The position numbers and the translations under genes are program-made. From assembly GCA_035317605.1 (NCBI GenBank), contig DATHGT010000248.1, forward strand, positions 1 through 39,371: a stretch of DNA of 39,371 nucleotides, written 5' to 3'. This stretch comes from DATHGT01 sp035317605. Its GTDB lineage: Bacteria > Methylomirabilota > Methylomirabilia > Rokubacteriales > CSP1-6. The notes beneath the pieces were generated by a model. It saw only the letters and a list, made by a program, of their open reading frames with translations, searched no databases and had not been told where the DNA came from. This document shows positions 30,405 through 39,077 of this stretch, piece after piece (position 1 is the first letter of the stretch; each line of letters begins with the position of its first letter).

Positions 30405-32554
30405 AAATTCCCGGCCTCCGGACGCGCGTCCTCATCGTCGCGGCGATCATCGCCGTCGCGTTCGGAGGTCTCGTGGCCCGCCTGTCGTACCTGCAGCTCT
30501 TCCGGCACGCGGAGCTGACCGCCCAGGCCTCGCGCCAGTACTCCCGGATGGTCGTGCTCCAGGCCCAGCGCGGCCCCATCGTCGACCGTCACGGCGCGGC
30601 GCTGGCGACCTCGAGCCCGGCCGAGTCGCTCTTCGCCCATCCCCGCGGCGTGGGCGATCCCGTCCGCGTGGCCGCGCGGCTGGCCCCGATCATCGAGATG
30701 CCCGAGGCCGAGCTGCACGGGAGCCTCGTCAGCGGCAAGCCCTTCGTGTGGCTGCGACGTCGCGTGCCTCCCGCGGTCGCCGCGCAGGTCAGGGCGCTCC
30801 GGGAGCCCGGGCTCGACCTCGTGCCCGAGCCGATGCGTCTCTACCCCAACCGCGAGCTGGCCGCCCACGTGATCGGCTTCGTGGGGATGGACGGCGGACT
30901 CGAGGGTGTCGAGCGCGCGTGGGACAAGGATCTCGGCGGCGCGCCTGGCAAGGCGATCGCCGGCCGTGACGCGCTGGGCCGGGGAATCGAGAGCGCCAAG
31001 ACCCTCAAGCCCCCGGTCCCCGGTCAGGGCGTCATGCTGACGATCGACACCAACATCCAGTACATCGCCGAGCGCGAGATCGACGCGGCCTTTCGGCGCA
31101 CGGGCTCCCGCGCCGCGATGGCGGTGATCATGGAGCCGCGGACCGGCGACGTCCTGGCCATCGCCATCCGGCCGACGTTCAACCCCAACGCCGTCGGCGG
31201 CGACGCGCGCCAGCGCGAGGCCCTGCGCAATCGCGCGGTCACCGATCCGTTCGAGCCCGGGTCGACCTTCAAGGTCATCATGGCCGCGGCCGCGCTGGAG
31301 GAGGGCATCGTGACCCCCGCCTCGCGGGTGTACGGGGAGAACGGCTCGATCACGATCGCCAAGACCACCATCCACGACTGGAAGAAATACGGCTGGCTCA
31401 CGTTCTCCGAGGTGCTGCAGAACTCCTCGAACGTGGGCTCGATCAAGGTCGGACTGTCGCTGGGCTCCGAGCGCTATCACCGCTACATGAGCGCGTTCGG
31501 CTTCGGCGCCCTCACCGGCGTCGGGCTCTCCGGCGAGAGCCGGGGGTTGCTGCGCGAGCCGTCGAAGTGGTCGGCGCTGTCGCTGCCCACGATGTCGATC
31601 GGCCAGGAAATCTCGGTCACCGCGCTCCAGATGGTGGCGGCGTTCGGCGCCATCGCCAACGGTGGCACGCTGATGCAGCCGCGGCTGGTGCGGTCGATCT
31701 TCGACGCCGACGGCCGCGAGCTCCGGCGCTTCGATCCGGTGGCGGTGCGCCAGGTGATCTCGAAGGAGACGGCCCAGACCCTGACGCGCATCCTCACCCG
31801 GGTGGTCACCGACGGCACCGGGCACAACGCCGCCATCGCCGGGTACGACGTGGGCGGCAAGACGGGAACGGCGCAGAAGCTCGATCCGGCCACCCGCCGC
31901 TACTCGCGCAACCCCGGTGTGCTGTCGTTCGTGGGGTTCGCGCCGACCGACGCGCCGCGCTTCGTGATGCTGGTGATGCTCGACGAGCCCAAGAACGAAA
32001 AGTGGGGCAGCGAGGCCGCCGCGCCGATCTTCTCGGCGATCGGCCGCGACGTCCTGCGCTATCTCGACGTGCCCGCGCGCGACGTGAAGGCCGTGCAGAT
32101 CGAGGCCATGCCCTCCGCCGATCGCTCGCCGACGTCGGGATCCGCCGGCGGCATCAGCCCGGCGATCGTCGCCGCCGAACCGGCGGACGGCGTCGCCCGC
32201 ATGCCCAGTCTGCGCGGCAAGACCAAGCGCCAGGTCCTCGCCCTCCTGGCCCCGCTTCGGGTCGACGTCACGATGGCCGGGCGCGGCGTCGTCGTCGACC
32301 AAGACATCGCCCCAGGGGCGCCCGTCGATCGGGGAGCCATGGTCCGCCTGACCCTCGATTCGCCGACCATCCGCACGGCGGCCGCCCTGAGGCCGCCGGC
32401 GCCAACCCGCCCGGCCGCGAAGTTCACCGCCGACCGCGGCCTCGGCGCTTCGAGCGCCGGCGCGACCGAATCCTCGGGGGAGGCAGCGGAGCGGGCCGAA
32501 GGCCCGCGGAGCGTCGGACGAGGGGCGCAGCCCGCCTCCGAGTCATATGACTGA
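30401..32554 (+). CDS. ftsI: Septal peptidoglycan transpeptidase FtsI (PBP3) with C-terminal PASTA domain
   Basis: 717 residues with a GTG start. One membrane anchor (about 10-27) precedes the PBP dimerisation domain (about 50-200) and the transpeptidase domain (about 235-560). The penicillin-binding motifs are STFK (Ser288, Lys291), SSN (342-344) and KTG (487-489). A single PASTA domain follows (about 600-653; MPSLRGKTKRQVLALL...). The layout therefore resembles SpoVD/PBP2x-type proteins more than E. coli FtsI. The last 60 residues are low complexity, and a hairpin at 32491-32507 lies in this tail. The frame ends 8 bp inside murE. Confidence 0.95.
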   Translation: MKIPGLRTRVLIVAAIIAVAFGGLVARLSYLQLFRHAELTAQASRQYSRMVVLQAQRGPIVDRHGAALATSSPAESLFAHPRGVGDPVRVAARLAPIIEMPEAELHGSLVSGKPFVWLRRRVPPAVAAQVRALREPGLDLVPEPMRLYPNRELAAHVIGFVGMDGGLEGVERAWDKDLGGAPGKAIAGRDALGRGIESAKTLKPPVPGQGVMLTIDTNIQYIAEREIDAAFRRTGSRAAMAVIMEPRTGDVLAIAIRPTFNPNAVGGDARQREALRNRAVTDPFEPGSTFKVIMAAAALEEGIVTPASRVYGENGSITIAKTTIHDWKKYGWLTFSEVLQNSSNVGSIKVGLSLGSERYHRYMSAFGFGALTGVGLSGESRGLLREPSKWSALSLPTMSIGQEISVTALQMVAAFGAIANGGTLMQPRLVRSIFDADGRELRRFDPVAVRQVISKETAQTLTRILTRVVTDGTGHNAAIAGYDVGGKTGTAQKLDPATRRYSRNPGVLSFVGFAPTDAPRFVMLVMLDEPKNEKWGSEAAAPIFSAIGRDVLRYLDVPARDVKAVQIEAMPSADRSPTSGSAGGISPAIVAAEPADGVARMPSLRGKTKRQVLALLAPLRVDVTMAGRGVVVDQDIAPGAPVDRGAMVRLTLDSPTIRTAAALRPPAPTRPAAKFTADRGLGASSAGATESSGEAAERAEGPRSVGRGAQPASESYD
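32491..32507 (+). repeat. GAA-loop hairpin in the 3' end of ftsI
   Basis: GCGGGCC-GAA-GGCCCGC, a perfect 7-bp stem with a 3-base loop, inside the region coding for the FtsI low-complexity tail and 40 bp before the murE start. The stem and loop type match the centre of the palindrome at 6670-6809. It may slow transcription or stabilise the upstream mRNA; no T-run follows. Confidence 0.6.
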
Positions 32555-34049
32555 TGAGCCGAGGAACGACGTGCCCGTGAGCATCCTGCTGGACGCGCTG
32601 CCCGACAAGCGCATCGTCGGCGTGCCGCCGGTCAGCGTTCGTGGAATCGCCGACGACTCCCGACGGGTGCAGGCGGGAGATTGCTTCGTGGCCGTGCCCG
32701 GCTTCAAGGCCGACGCGCGCCGCTTCGTCGCCCAGGCCGTCGAGCGCGGAGCCGGTCTGGTCGTGACCGAGGGCGAAGCGCCGCCGCTGCCGGGCGTGGC
32801 CACCGTGCTGGTGCCGTCGGCTCGCGTCGCCCTGGGACGCCTCGCGGGCGCCTACTATGGTCACCCCTCGCGCGATCTCACCCTGGTCGGCATCACCGGA
32901 ACCAACGGCAAGACCACCACGTCGTATCTGGTGGAAGCGCTCTTGCAAACCAGAGGTGATCGCACAGGCGTCATCGGCACGATCCAGTACGTCGTCGGCG
33001 ACGAGCGTCGAGCTGCCGGACAGACGACCCCCGAGGCCCCGGAGCTTCAATCCCTGCTTGCACGCATGCGCGATCGCGGCGTGCGGGGCGTCGCCATGGA
33101 GGTCTCCTCACACGCGCTGGCGCTGGCCCGCGTCGACGAGTTGACGTTTGACGTTGCGATGTTCACGAACCTGACGCAGGACCACCTGGACTTTCACCGG
33201 ACGTTGGACGCGTATCGGGCGGCGAAGCGTCACCTCTTCGAGCTGCTCGCGCGCTCCCCGAAACCCCACCGCGTCGCGGTCGTGAACGGCGACGATCCGT
33301 CCGGCGCCGAGATGACGCGAGACCTGCCGGTGACCGTGCTCACCTTCGGCCTCGGCGCGCGCGCGGAGGTGCGGGCCGAGCGCCATGAATCGACGCTGGC
33401 CGGCATCCGTCTCACCGCCGTGACCCCGCGTGGCCGCCTGGAGCTGACCTCCCCCCTGATCGGCGAGCACAACGTGATGAACCTGCTCGGCGCCATCGGG
33501 GCGGGAATCGCGCTCGGTCTCGACGGCGAGGCGATCGTGCGCGCGCTGTCCGGCGTGGGGACGGTGCCCGGGCGCTTCGAGCAGGTGCGCGCGGGCCAGC
33601 CGTTCCTCGTCGTCGTCGACTACGCCCACACCCCCGACGCGCTGGAGCGCGTGCTGGCCACCGCGCGCAAGCTCACGCCCGGCCGGCTCGCCGTCGTCTT
33701 CGGCTGCGGCGGCGATCGCGACCGCGGCAAGCGGCCCATCATGGGTGAGATCGCGGCGAGGCTCGCCGATCACGTGTGGATCACCTCCGACAACCCGCGC
33801 TCGGAGCGGCCGGCGGCCATCATCGACGAGATCATCCCCGGCGTGCGCGGCGTGGCCGGCGGTGAGGGACGCTTCATCGCGGAGCCCGAGCGTCGTGCCG
33901 CGATCGCCGCGGCCCTCCGGTGGGCGGAGGGGGGCGACACCGTGGTGATCGCGGGCAAGGGCCACGAGACCTACCAGATCATCGGGGCCGACGTGCTGCC
34001 GTTCGACGACCGCGAGGTCGCGCGGGCGATCCTGGCCGAGCGGGCCTGA
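32547..34049 (+). CDS. murE: UDP-MurNAc-tripeptide synthetase MurE, meso-diaminopimelate type
   Basis: 500 residues. A cytoplasmic ATP-dependent ligase that adds the third amino acid to UDP-MurNAc-Ala-Glu. ATP loop GTNGKT at 118-123; the carbamylated-Lys and Mg-site region with EVSSHAL and FTNLTQDHLDFH; C-terminal GCGGDRDRGKRP. The motif DNPR (415-418) is the signature of enzymes that use meso-diaminopimelate rather than lysine. The ATG lies 8 bp inside ftsI and at the centre of a 12-bp palindrome (32541-32552). No ribosome-binding site is visible, so initiation probably depends on translation of ftsI. Confidence 0.96.
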   Translation: MTDEPRNDVPVSILLDALPDKRIVGVPPVSVRGIADDSRRVQAGDCFVAVPGFKADARRFVAQAVERGAGLVVTEGEAPPLPGVATVLVPSARVALGRLAGAYYGHPSRDLTLVGITGTNGKTTTSYLVEALLQTRGDRTGVIGTIQYVVGDERRAAGQTTPEAPELQSLLARMRDRGVRGVAMEVSSHALALARVDELTFDVAMFTNLTQDHLDFHRTLDAYRAAKRHLFELLARSPKPHRVAVVNGDDPSGAEMTRDLPVTVLTFGLGARAEVRAERHESTLAGIRLTAVTPRGRLELTSPLIGEHNVMNLLGAIGAGIALGLDGEAIVRALSGVGTVPGRFEQVRAGQPFLVVVDYAHTPDALERVLATARKLTPGRLAVVFGCGGDRDRGKRPIMGEIAARLADHVWITSDNPRSERPAAIIDEIIPGVRGVAGGEGRFIAEPERRAAIAAALRWAEGGDTVVIAGKGHETYQIIGADVLPFDDREVARAILAERA

Positions 34050-34050
34050 G

Positions 34051-35445
34051 ATGGCGACCTTCACCGTCCAGGAGATCGTCCGGGCCACCCAGGGGGCGCT
34101 GGTCGTCGGCGACCTCGGCGTGCCCGTGACCGGGGTGTCGATCGACTCGCGCACGCTGGGCGTCGGCGAGGCGTTCTTCGCCATCGTCGGCCATCGCCTC
34201 GACGGCCACGACTTCATCGCCGACGCGGCCAGCCGGGGCGCGGCCTGCGTGGTGGCCCAGAACGTGCCGGATCACATCCCGTCCGGCGTCCCGTTCGTGC
34301 TCGTCGAGGACACCACCCGCGCGCTCGGACGGCTGGCCGCCCGCCACCGGGCGAAGTTCTCGATCCCCATCGCCGCCGTCACCGGATCGAACGGCAAGAC
34401 CACGACCAAGGAAATGATGGCGGCGGTCCTGGCCGCCCGCGGCAAGGTGCTGAAGCCGGAGGGCAGCTTCAACAACCAGTGGGGCGTGCCGCTGACGCTC
34501 CTGCGCCTCACCGCCGAGCACCAAGCCCTCGTCGTCGAGATCGGTTGCAATCAGCCGGGCGAGATCGGCTACCTCGCGGGCCTGGCCGCGCCCACCGTGG
34601 GCGTGGTCACCACCGTGGCCGACACCCACCTGGAGCTGCTCGGCTCGATCGAGGGCGTGCGGGAGGAAAAGGCCGCGCTGGCCCGCGCCATCGGCGAGGA
34701 CGGCGTGGTCGCCCTCAACGCCGACGACCCGCGCGTGGCCGGGATGGCCCAGGACACGCGGGCTCGAGTGATCACCTACGGGTGCTCAGAGACGGCCGAG
34801 GTGCGGGCGGTGGGCGGGGTGAAGGAAGACGCGCGCGGGCTCACCTTCACCCTGGAGACGGCGGGCCGCGGCGAGCGCGTCTGCCTGGCCTTCGCCGGCC
34901 GCCACAACGTCACCAACGCGCTGGCCGCGGCGGCGGCCGGGCTCGCCGTCGGGCTCACGCTGGCCGACGTGGTGGCCGGTCTCGAGCGCGCGCGGCCGGC
35001 CAAGGGCCGCTGCGTGTGGCGCGAGGTCGCGGGCGTACGCATCCTCGACGACAGCTACAACTCCAACCCGGCGGCCATGCGGGCCGCCCTCGACACCGTC
35101 GCCGCCCACCAGGGGCCGAGCCGCCTGGTCGTCGTGCTCGGCGACATGCTCGAGCTGGGCGCCCACGCCGAGGCCGCCCACGTCGAGCTGGGCCGCGAGG
35201 TCACGGCGCGCGGAGTCGCCGAGTTCATCGGGCTCGGCCCGCACATGAAGCTCGCGGTGAAGGCGGCCCGCGAGGCCGGTCTGGCCGAGGCCCAGCACGC
35301 CTCCACGTTCGAGGACACCGTGGCCCACGCCCTCAAGCGGGTGATCCGCGGCGACGTCGTGCTCATCAAAGGGTCGCGCGGGATGCGGATGGAGCGCGTG
35401 GTGGACGCGCTCGCCGCGCGGCTGGCCCGGCCCGAAGCGAGGTGA
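34051..35445 (+). CDS. murF: UDP-MurNAc-tripeptide:D-Ala-D-Ala ligase MurF
   Basis: 464 residues. It adds D-Ala-D-Ala to give the UDP-MurNAc-pentapeptide. The N-terminal Mur ligase domain (SIDSRTLGVGEAFFAI) is followed by ATP loop GSNGKT (112-117), the EIGCNQPGEIGYLAGLAAP segment specific to MurF, and LDDSYNSNPAAMRAAL, with the C-terminal domain after about 325. It begins one base after the murE stop. Confidence 0.96.
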   Translation: MATFTVQEIVRATQGALVVGDLGVPVTGVSIDSRTLGVGEAFFAIVGHRLDGHDFIADAASRGAACVVAQNVPDHIPSGVPFVLVEDTTRALGRLAARHRAKFSIPIAAVTGSNGKTTTKEMMAAVLAARGKVLKPEGSFNNQWGVPLTLLRLTAEHQALVVEIGCNQPGEIGYLAGLAAPTVGVVTTVADTHLELLGSIEGVREEKAALARAIGEDGVVALNADDPRVAGMAQDTRARVITYGCSETAEVRAVGGVKEDARGLTFTLETAGRGERVCLAFAGRHNVTNALAAAAAGLAVGLTLADVVAGLERARPAKGRCVWREVAGVRILDDSYNSNPAAMRAALDTVAAHQGPSRLVVVLGDMLELGAHAEAAHVELGREVTARGVAEFIGLGPHMKLAVKAAREAGLAEAQHASTFEDTVAHALKRVIRGDVVLIKGSRGMRMERVVDALAARLARPEAR

Positions 35446-35454
35446 GACCCGGCG

Positions 35455-36537
35455 ATGCTCTATCACATGCTGGTGCCCTTCGCGCGGGATCACATCGTCT
35501 TCAACGTCTTCCGCTACCTGACGTTCCGGTCGCTGATGGCCCTGATCTCGGCCCTGATGATCTCGCTGGTGATCGGGCCCTACATCATCCGGCGGCTGCG
35601 GGAGAGGCAGCAGGGCGGCGAGACGATCCGCGAGGACACCCCGGAGCGGCACCGGGCGAAGAAGGGCACGCCCACGATGGGTGGGATCGTCATCCTGGGG
35701 GCGTTGCTGGGCTCGACCCTCTTGTGGGCGAACCTGCTGAACCGGTACGTCTGGGTGGTGTTGCTGGCCACCGCGGGCTTCGGGCTGATCGGCGCCGTGG
35801 ACGATCTCGCCAAGGTGCGGTGGCACAAGGGCATCTCCGCCCGCGCGAAGTTCGCCTGGCAGATCCTGCTCACCGTCGCCGTGCTCCAGGTCGTGTACTG
35901 GCAGCCGCCCGTGAACGGCTGGACGCCCGTGCTCGCCATTCCCTTTCTCAAGGGCTGGGTCGTCAACCTCGGCTGGCTGTGGATCCCGTTCGCGGTGATC
36001 GTGATCGTCGGCGCGTCCAACGCGGTCAACCTCACCGACGGGCTCGACGGCCTGGCCATCGGCCCCGTCATCATGGCCGGCGGCGTGTTCTGGATCCTCG
36101 CGTACCTCACCGGCAACTTTCGGGCGGCCGACTATCTCAAGATCATCAACGTCAAGGGCGCCGGCGAGCTGACCGTGTTCTGCGGCGCGCTGATCGGCGC
36201 GGCCATCGGGTTTCTGTGGTTCAACTGCCATCCGGCCCAGGTCTTCATGGGCGACGTGGGCTCGCTGGCCCTGGGCGGCGCCATCGGCGCCCTGGCCGTG
36301 CTGACGAAGGCCGAGCTGCTGCTGCCCCTGATCGGCGGCCTCTACGTGGTGGAAGCGGCCTCCGTGATCATCCAGGTCGCGAGCTTCAAGCTGACGGGCC
36401 GTCGCGTCTTCCGCATGGCTCCGCTCCACCATCACTACGAGCTGACCGGCTGGTCCGAGCCCAAGATCGTGGTCCGCTTCTGGATCATCTCGTTCGCGCT
36501 GGCCTTGCTGGCGCTGACCACGCTGAAGCTCCGGTGA
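35455..36537 (+). CDS. mraY: Phospho-MurNAc-pentapeptide transferase MraY
   Basis: 360 residues, an inner-membrane enzyme with about ten helices that links UDP-MurNAc-pentapeptide to undecaprenyl phosphate (lipid I formation). Catalytic features: KKGTPTMGG near 68-76, DDLAK (Asp116, Asp117), NLTDGLDGLA with Asp195 and Asp198, and the HHHYE motif near the end. It starts 9 bp after murF, and its stop overlaps the murD GTG. Confidence 0.96.
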   Translation: MLYHMLVPFARDHIVFNVFRYLTFRSLMALISALMISLVIGPYIIRRLRERQQGGETIREDTPERHRAKKGTPTMGGIVILGALLGSTLLWANLLNRYVWVVLLATAGFGLIGAVDDLAKVRWHKGISARAKFAWQILLTVAVLQVVYWQPPVNGWTPVLAIPFLKGWVVNLGWLWIPFAVIVIVGASNAVNLTDGLDGLAIGPVIMAGGVFWILAYLTGNFRAADYLKIINVKGAGELTVFCGALIGAAIGFLWFNCHPAQVFMGDVGSLALGGAIGALAVLTKAELLLPLIGGLYVVEAASVIIQVASFKLTGRRVFRMAPLHHHYELTGWSEPKIVVRFWIISFALALLALTTLKLR

Positions 36538-37979
36538 CGGAAATGACGGAGCGTGGCGATTCGCCGAACGTCGGGCGCCGGAGGCCAGGCGCGGGCGCCC
36601 CGACGGCGAGAGGACGCGCATACCTCGACTCGTTGGCCGGCCGGCCGGCGGCCGTCGTCGGCCTCGCCCGCAGCGGCGTCGCCGCCGCCCGGCTGCTCCA
36701 CGCCTGCGGGGCGCGGGTGTCGGCGAGCGACGCCAAGCCGCTCGCGCGACTCGGCGATGATGCCCGCGGACTCGCCCAGCTCGGCATTCGGCTCTTCGCC
36801 GACGACGCGGCGGGCGCGGGCGTGGCGGGGGCCGAGCTGGTGGTGGTGAGCCCCGGCGTTCCCGTCGAGGCTCCTCAGCTCGTCGCCGCGCGACGGGGCG
36901 GAGCGTCGATCATCGGCGAGATCGAGCTGGGGTGGCGCGCGCTCGAGGCGGATACGATCGCGATCACCGGCACCAACGGCAAGACCACCACGACCGCGCT
37001 CACCGGCGCGCTGCTCGCCGAGCACCATCGCGCGGTCCTGGTGGCCGGCAACATCGGCACGCCGCTCGCCGGCCATGCCCTCACGTTTCCCCCCGACGGC
37101 ACGGTCGTCTGCGAGGTGTCGAGCTTCCAGCTGGAGACCATCGAGACCTTTCAGCCGCGGGTGGCGGTGGTGCTGAACGTCACCCCCGATCATCTCGACC
37201 GGCACCGCACGTTCGAGGCGTACCTGGACGCCAAGGCCCGGATCTTCGCCAACCAGACGGCGGCCGACTGCGCGGTGCTCAACGCCGACGACGCGCCCAC
37301 TCGCGGTCTCGCCGAGCGCACGCGGGCCGACGTCGTGTGGTTCAGCCGCCGGCGTCCGCTCGACCACGGCGTGTTCGTGCGCGACGGCTGGATCGTGGCC
37401 AAGCTGAACGCGCGCCTGGAGACGATCGGCCCGCTCTCCGAGATCTTCCTGCGCGGCCAGCACAACGTCGAGAACGTGCTGGCGGCGACGGCGTGCGCGC
37501 TCTGGCGGGGCCTGCCCGCCGCGGTCATCCGCGAGGGCATCGCGCGCTTCCGCGGCGTCGCCCACCGGATCGAGCTCGTGCGGGACGTGCACGGCGTGCA
37601 CTACTACAACGACTCCAAGGGGACGAACGTCGCCTCCACGATCAAGGCGCTGGAGAGCTTCTCCGAGCCGATCGTGCTGATCGCCGGCGGTGTCGGCAAG
37701 GGCCAGGATTTCGCGCCGCTCGCCGAGGCCGCCCGCGGCCGGGTGCGTGAGGTCGTCGTGCTGGGCGAGGACGGTCCCAGGATCGCCGCCGCGCTGGAGG
37801 CCGCCGCGCTGCCGGTTCGTGCGGCGGACTCGATGGAGGCGGCGATCGAGGCGGCGCGCGAGGCGGCGTCCGCCGGCGACGTCGTGCTGCTCTCGCCCGC
37901 CTGCGCGTCCTTCGACATGTTCGACAACTACGAGCACCGCGGCGACGTCTTCCGCGCCCTCGTCAATGGTTTGGTCTGA
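36534..37979 (+). CDS. murD: UDP-MurNAc-L-Ala:D-Glu ligase MurD
   Basis: 481 residues from a GTG that overlaps the mraY stop (GTGA); an ATG at 36543 would give 478. It adds D-glutamate to UDP-MurNAc-L-Ala. The N-terminal Rossmann-like domain starts at about residue 39 (PAAVVGLARSGVA), so there is an unusual N-terminal extension of about 35 residues rich in Arg and Gly. ATP loop GTNGKT is at 146-151, followed by GNIGTPL, EVSSFQLE, LNVTPDHLDRH, and YYNDSKGTN with C-terminal SPACASFDMFDNYEHRG, as in the family. Confidence 0.95.
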   Translation: MTEMTERGDSPNVGRRRPGAGAPTARGRAYLDSLAGRPAAVVGLARSGVAAARLLHACGARVSASDAKPLARLGDDARGLAQLGIRLFADDAAGAGVAGAELVVVSPGVPVEAPQLVAARRGGASIIGEIELGWRALEADTIAITGTNGKTTTTALTGALLAEHHRAVLVAGNIGTPLAGHALTFPPDGTVVCEVSSFQLETIETFQPRVAVVLNVTPDHLDRHRTFEAYLDAKARIFANQTAADCAVLNADDAPTRGLAERTRADVVWFSRRRPLDHGVFVRDGWIVAKLNARLETIGPLSEIFLRGQHNVENVLAATACALWRGLPAAVIREGIARFRGVAHRIELVRDVHGVHYYNDSKGTNVASTIKALESFSEPIVLIAGGVGKGQDFAPLAEAARGRVREVVVLGEDGPRIAAALEAAALPVRAADSMEAAIEAAREAASAGDVVLLSPACASFDMFDNYEHRGDVFRALVNGLV

Positions 37980-39077
37980 ATGCCGCGCAAGCTCTCGCCG
38001 GACATGTGGCTGTTCGGGGCGATGATCGTGCTGCTCTCGATCGGGGTCGTGATGGTCTACTCCGCGAGCGCGATCGTGGCGACCGAGCGCTTCCGCGATC
38101 CGTACTTCTTCCTCAAGAAGCAGCTCGTGTGGGCCCTGCTCGGCGCGGCCTGCCTGCTGGTGGCCCTGCGCGTGGACTATCGACGGCTCGAGCGCTGGCA
38201 GTGGCCGATCCTGATCGTGGCCGCCGTGCTGCTCGTGCTGGTGCTGGTGCCCCCGTTCGCCCAGCCCATCAACGGCACCCGCCGCTGGCTGCGGTTCGGC
38301 CCGATCTCGTTCCAGCCCGCCGAGCTGGCCAAGCTCGCGCTCGTCGTCTACCTGGCCGGCTATCTCTCGCGCCGGCGCGAGGGCCTGCGCGACTTCTGGC
38401 GCGGCCTCCTGCCGCCGCTGCTGATCGCCGTCGCCTTCGCGCTGCTCGTGCTGGCCCAGCCCGACCTCGGCAACTGCCTGACCCTGATCATGGTCACGCT
38501 CGGGCTCCTCTATCTCGCCGGCGTGCGGTTCCGCCACCTGGCCATGGTGCTGGCGCCGGCGCTGCCGCTCCTCATCCTGGCCATCTGGATGGCGCCCTAT
38601 CGGTTACGGCGCATCACCACCTTCCTCGATCCGTGGTCGGATCAGCGGGGCGGGGGATTTCAGATCATCCAGTCGTGGCTCGCCCTCGGCAGCGGCGGCC
38701 TCTTCGGGCGCGGCATCGGCGAATCCAAGCAGAAGCTCTTCTACCTGCCGGAGTCGCACACCGACTTCATCTTCGCCGTGGTCGGCGAGGAGCTGGGCTT
38801 CGTGGGCGCCCTCGGCCTGCTGGGCCTCTTCGTGATCCTGATCTGGCGCGGCCTGCGCGTCGGGGTCCGGGCACCGGACGCGTTCGGCGCCTACCTCGCC
38901 CTCGGCATCACCGTGCTCATCGCCACCCAGACGCTGGTGAACGTCGGGGTGGTCACCGGCACGCTGCCGACCAAGGGCCTGCCGCTGCCCTTCGTCTCGT
39001 TCGGAGGGTCCGCGCTGCTCATGACCATGCTCTCGACGGGGGTGCTCTTGAACATCTCCCAGCACGCCAATGTTTAA
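37980..39077 (+). CDS. ftsW: Lipid II polymerase FtsW (SEDS family)
   Basis: 365 residues and about ten membrane helices. Septal peptidoglycan glycosyltransferase that partners FtsI. The family signatures are GTRRWLRFGPISFQPAELAKLALVVYLA (about 99-126), LAQPDLGN near 158-165 (SEDS catalytic Asp), ESHTDFIFAVVGEELGF (about 258-274), and the C-terminal GLPLPFVSFGGSAL. The start follows the murD stop directly (TGA then ATG), and its last codons overlap murC by 8 bp. Confidence 0.96.
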   Translation: MPRKLSPDMWLFGAMIVLLSIGVVMVYSASAIVATERFRDPYFFLKKQLVWALLGAACLLVALRVDYRRLERWQWPILIVAAVLLVLVLVPPFAQPINGTRRWLRFGPISFQPAELAKLALVVYLAGYLSRRREGLRDFWRGLLPPLLIAVAFALLVLAQPDLGNCLTLIMVTLGLLYLAGVRFRHLAMVLAPALPLLILAIWMAPYRLRRITTFLDPWSDQRGGGFQIIQSWLALGSGGLFGRGIGESKQKLFYLPESHTDFIFAVVGEELGFVGALGLLGLFVILIWRGLRVGVRAPDAFGAYLALGITVLIATQTLVNVGVVTGTLPTKGLPLPFVSFGGSALLMTMLSTGVLLNISQHANV

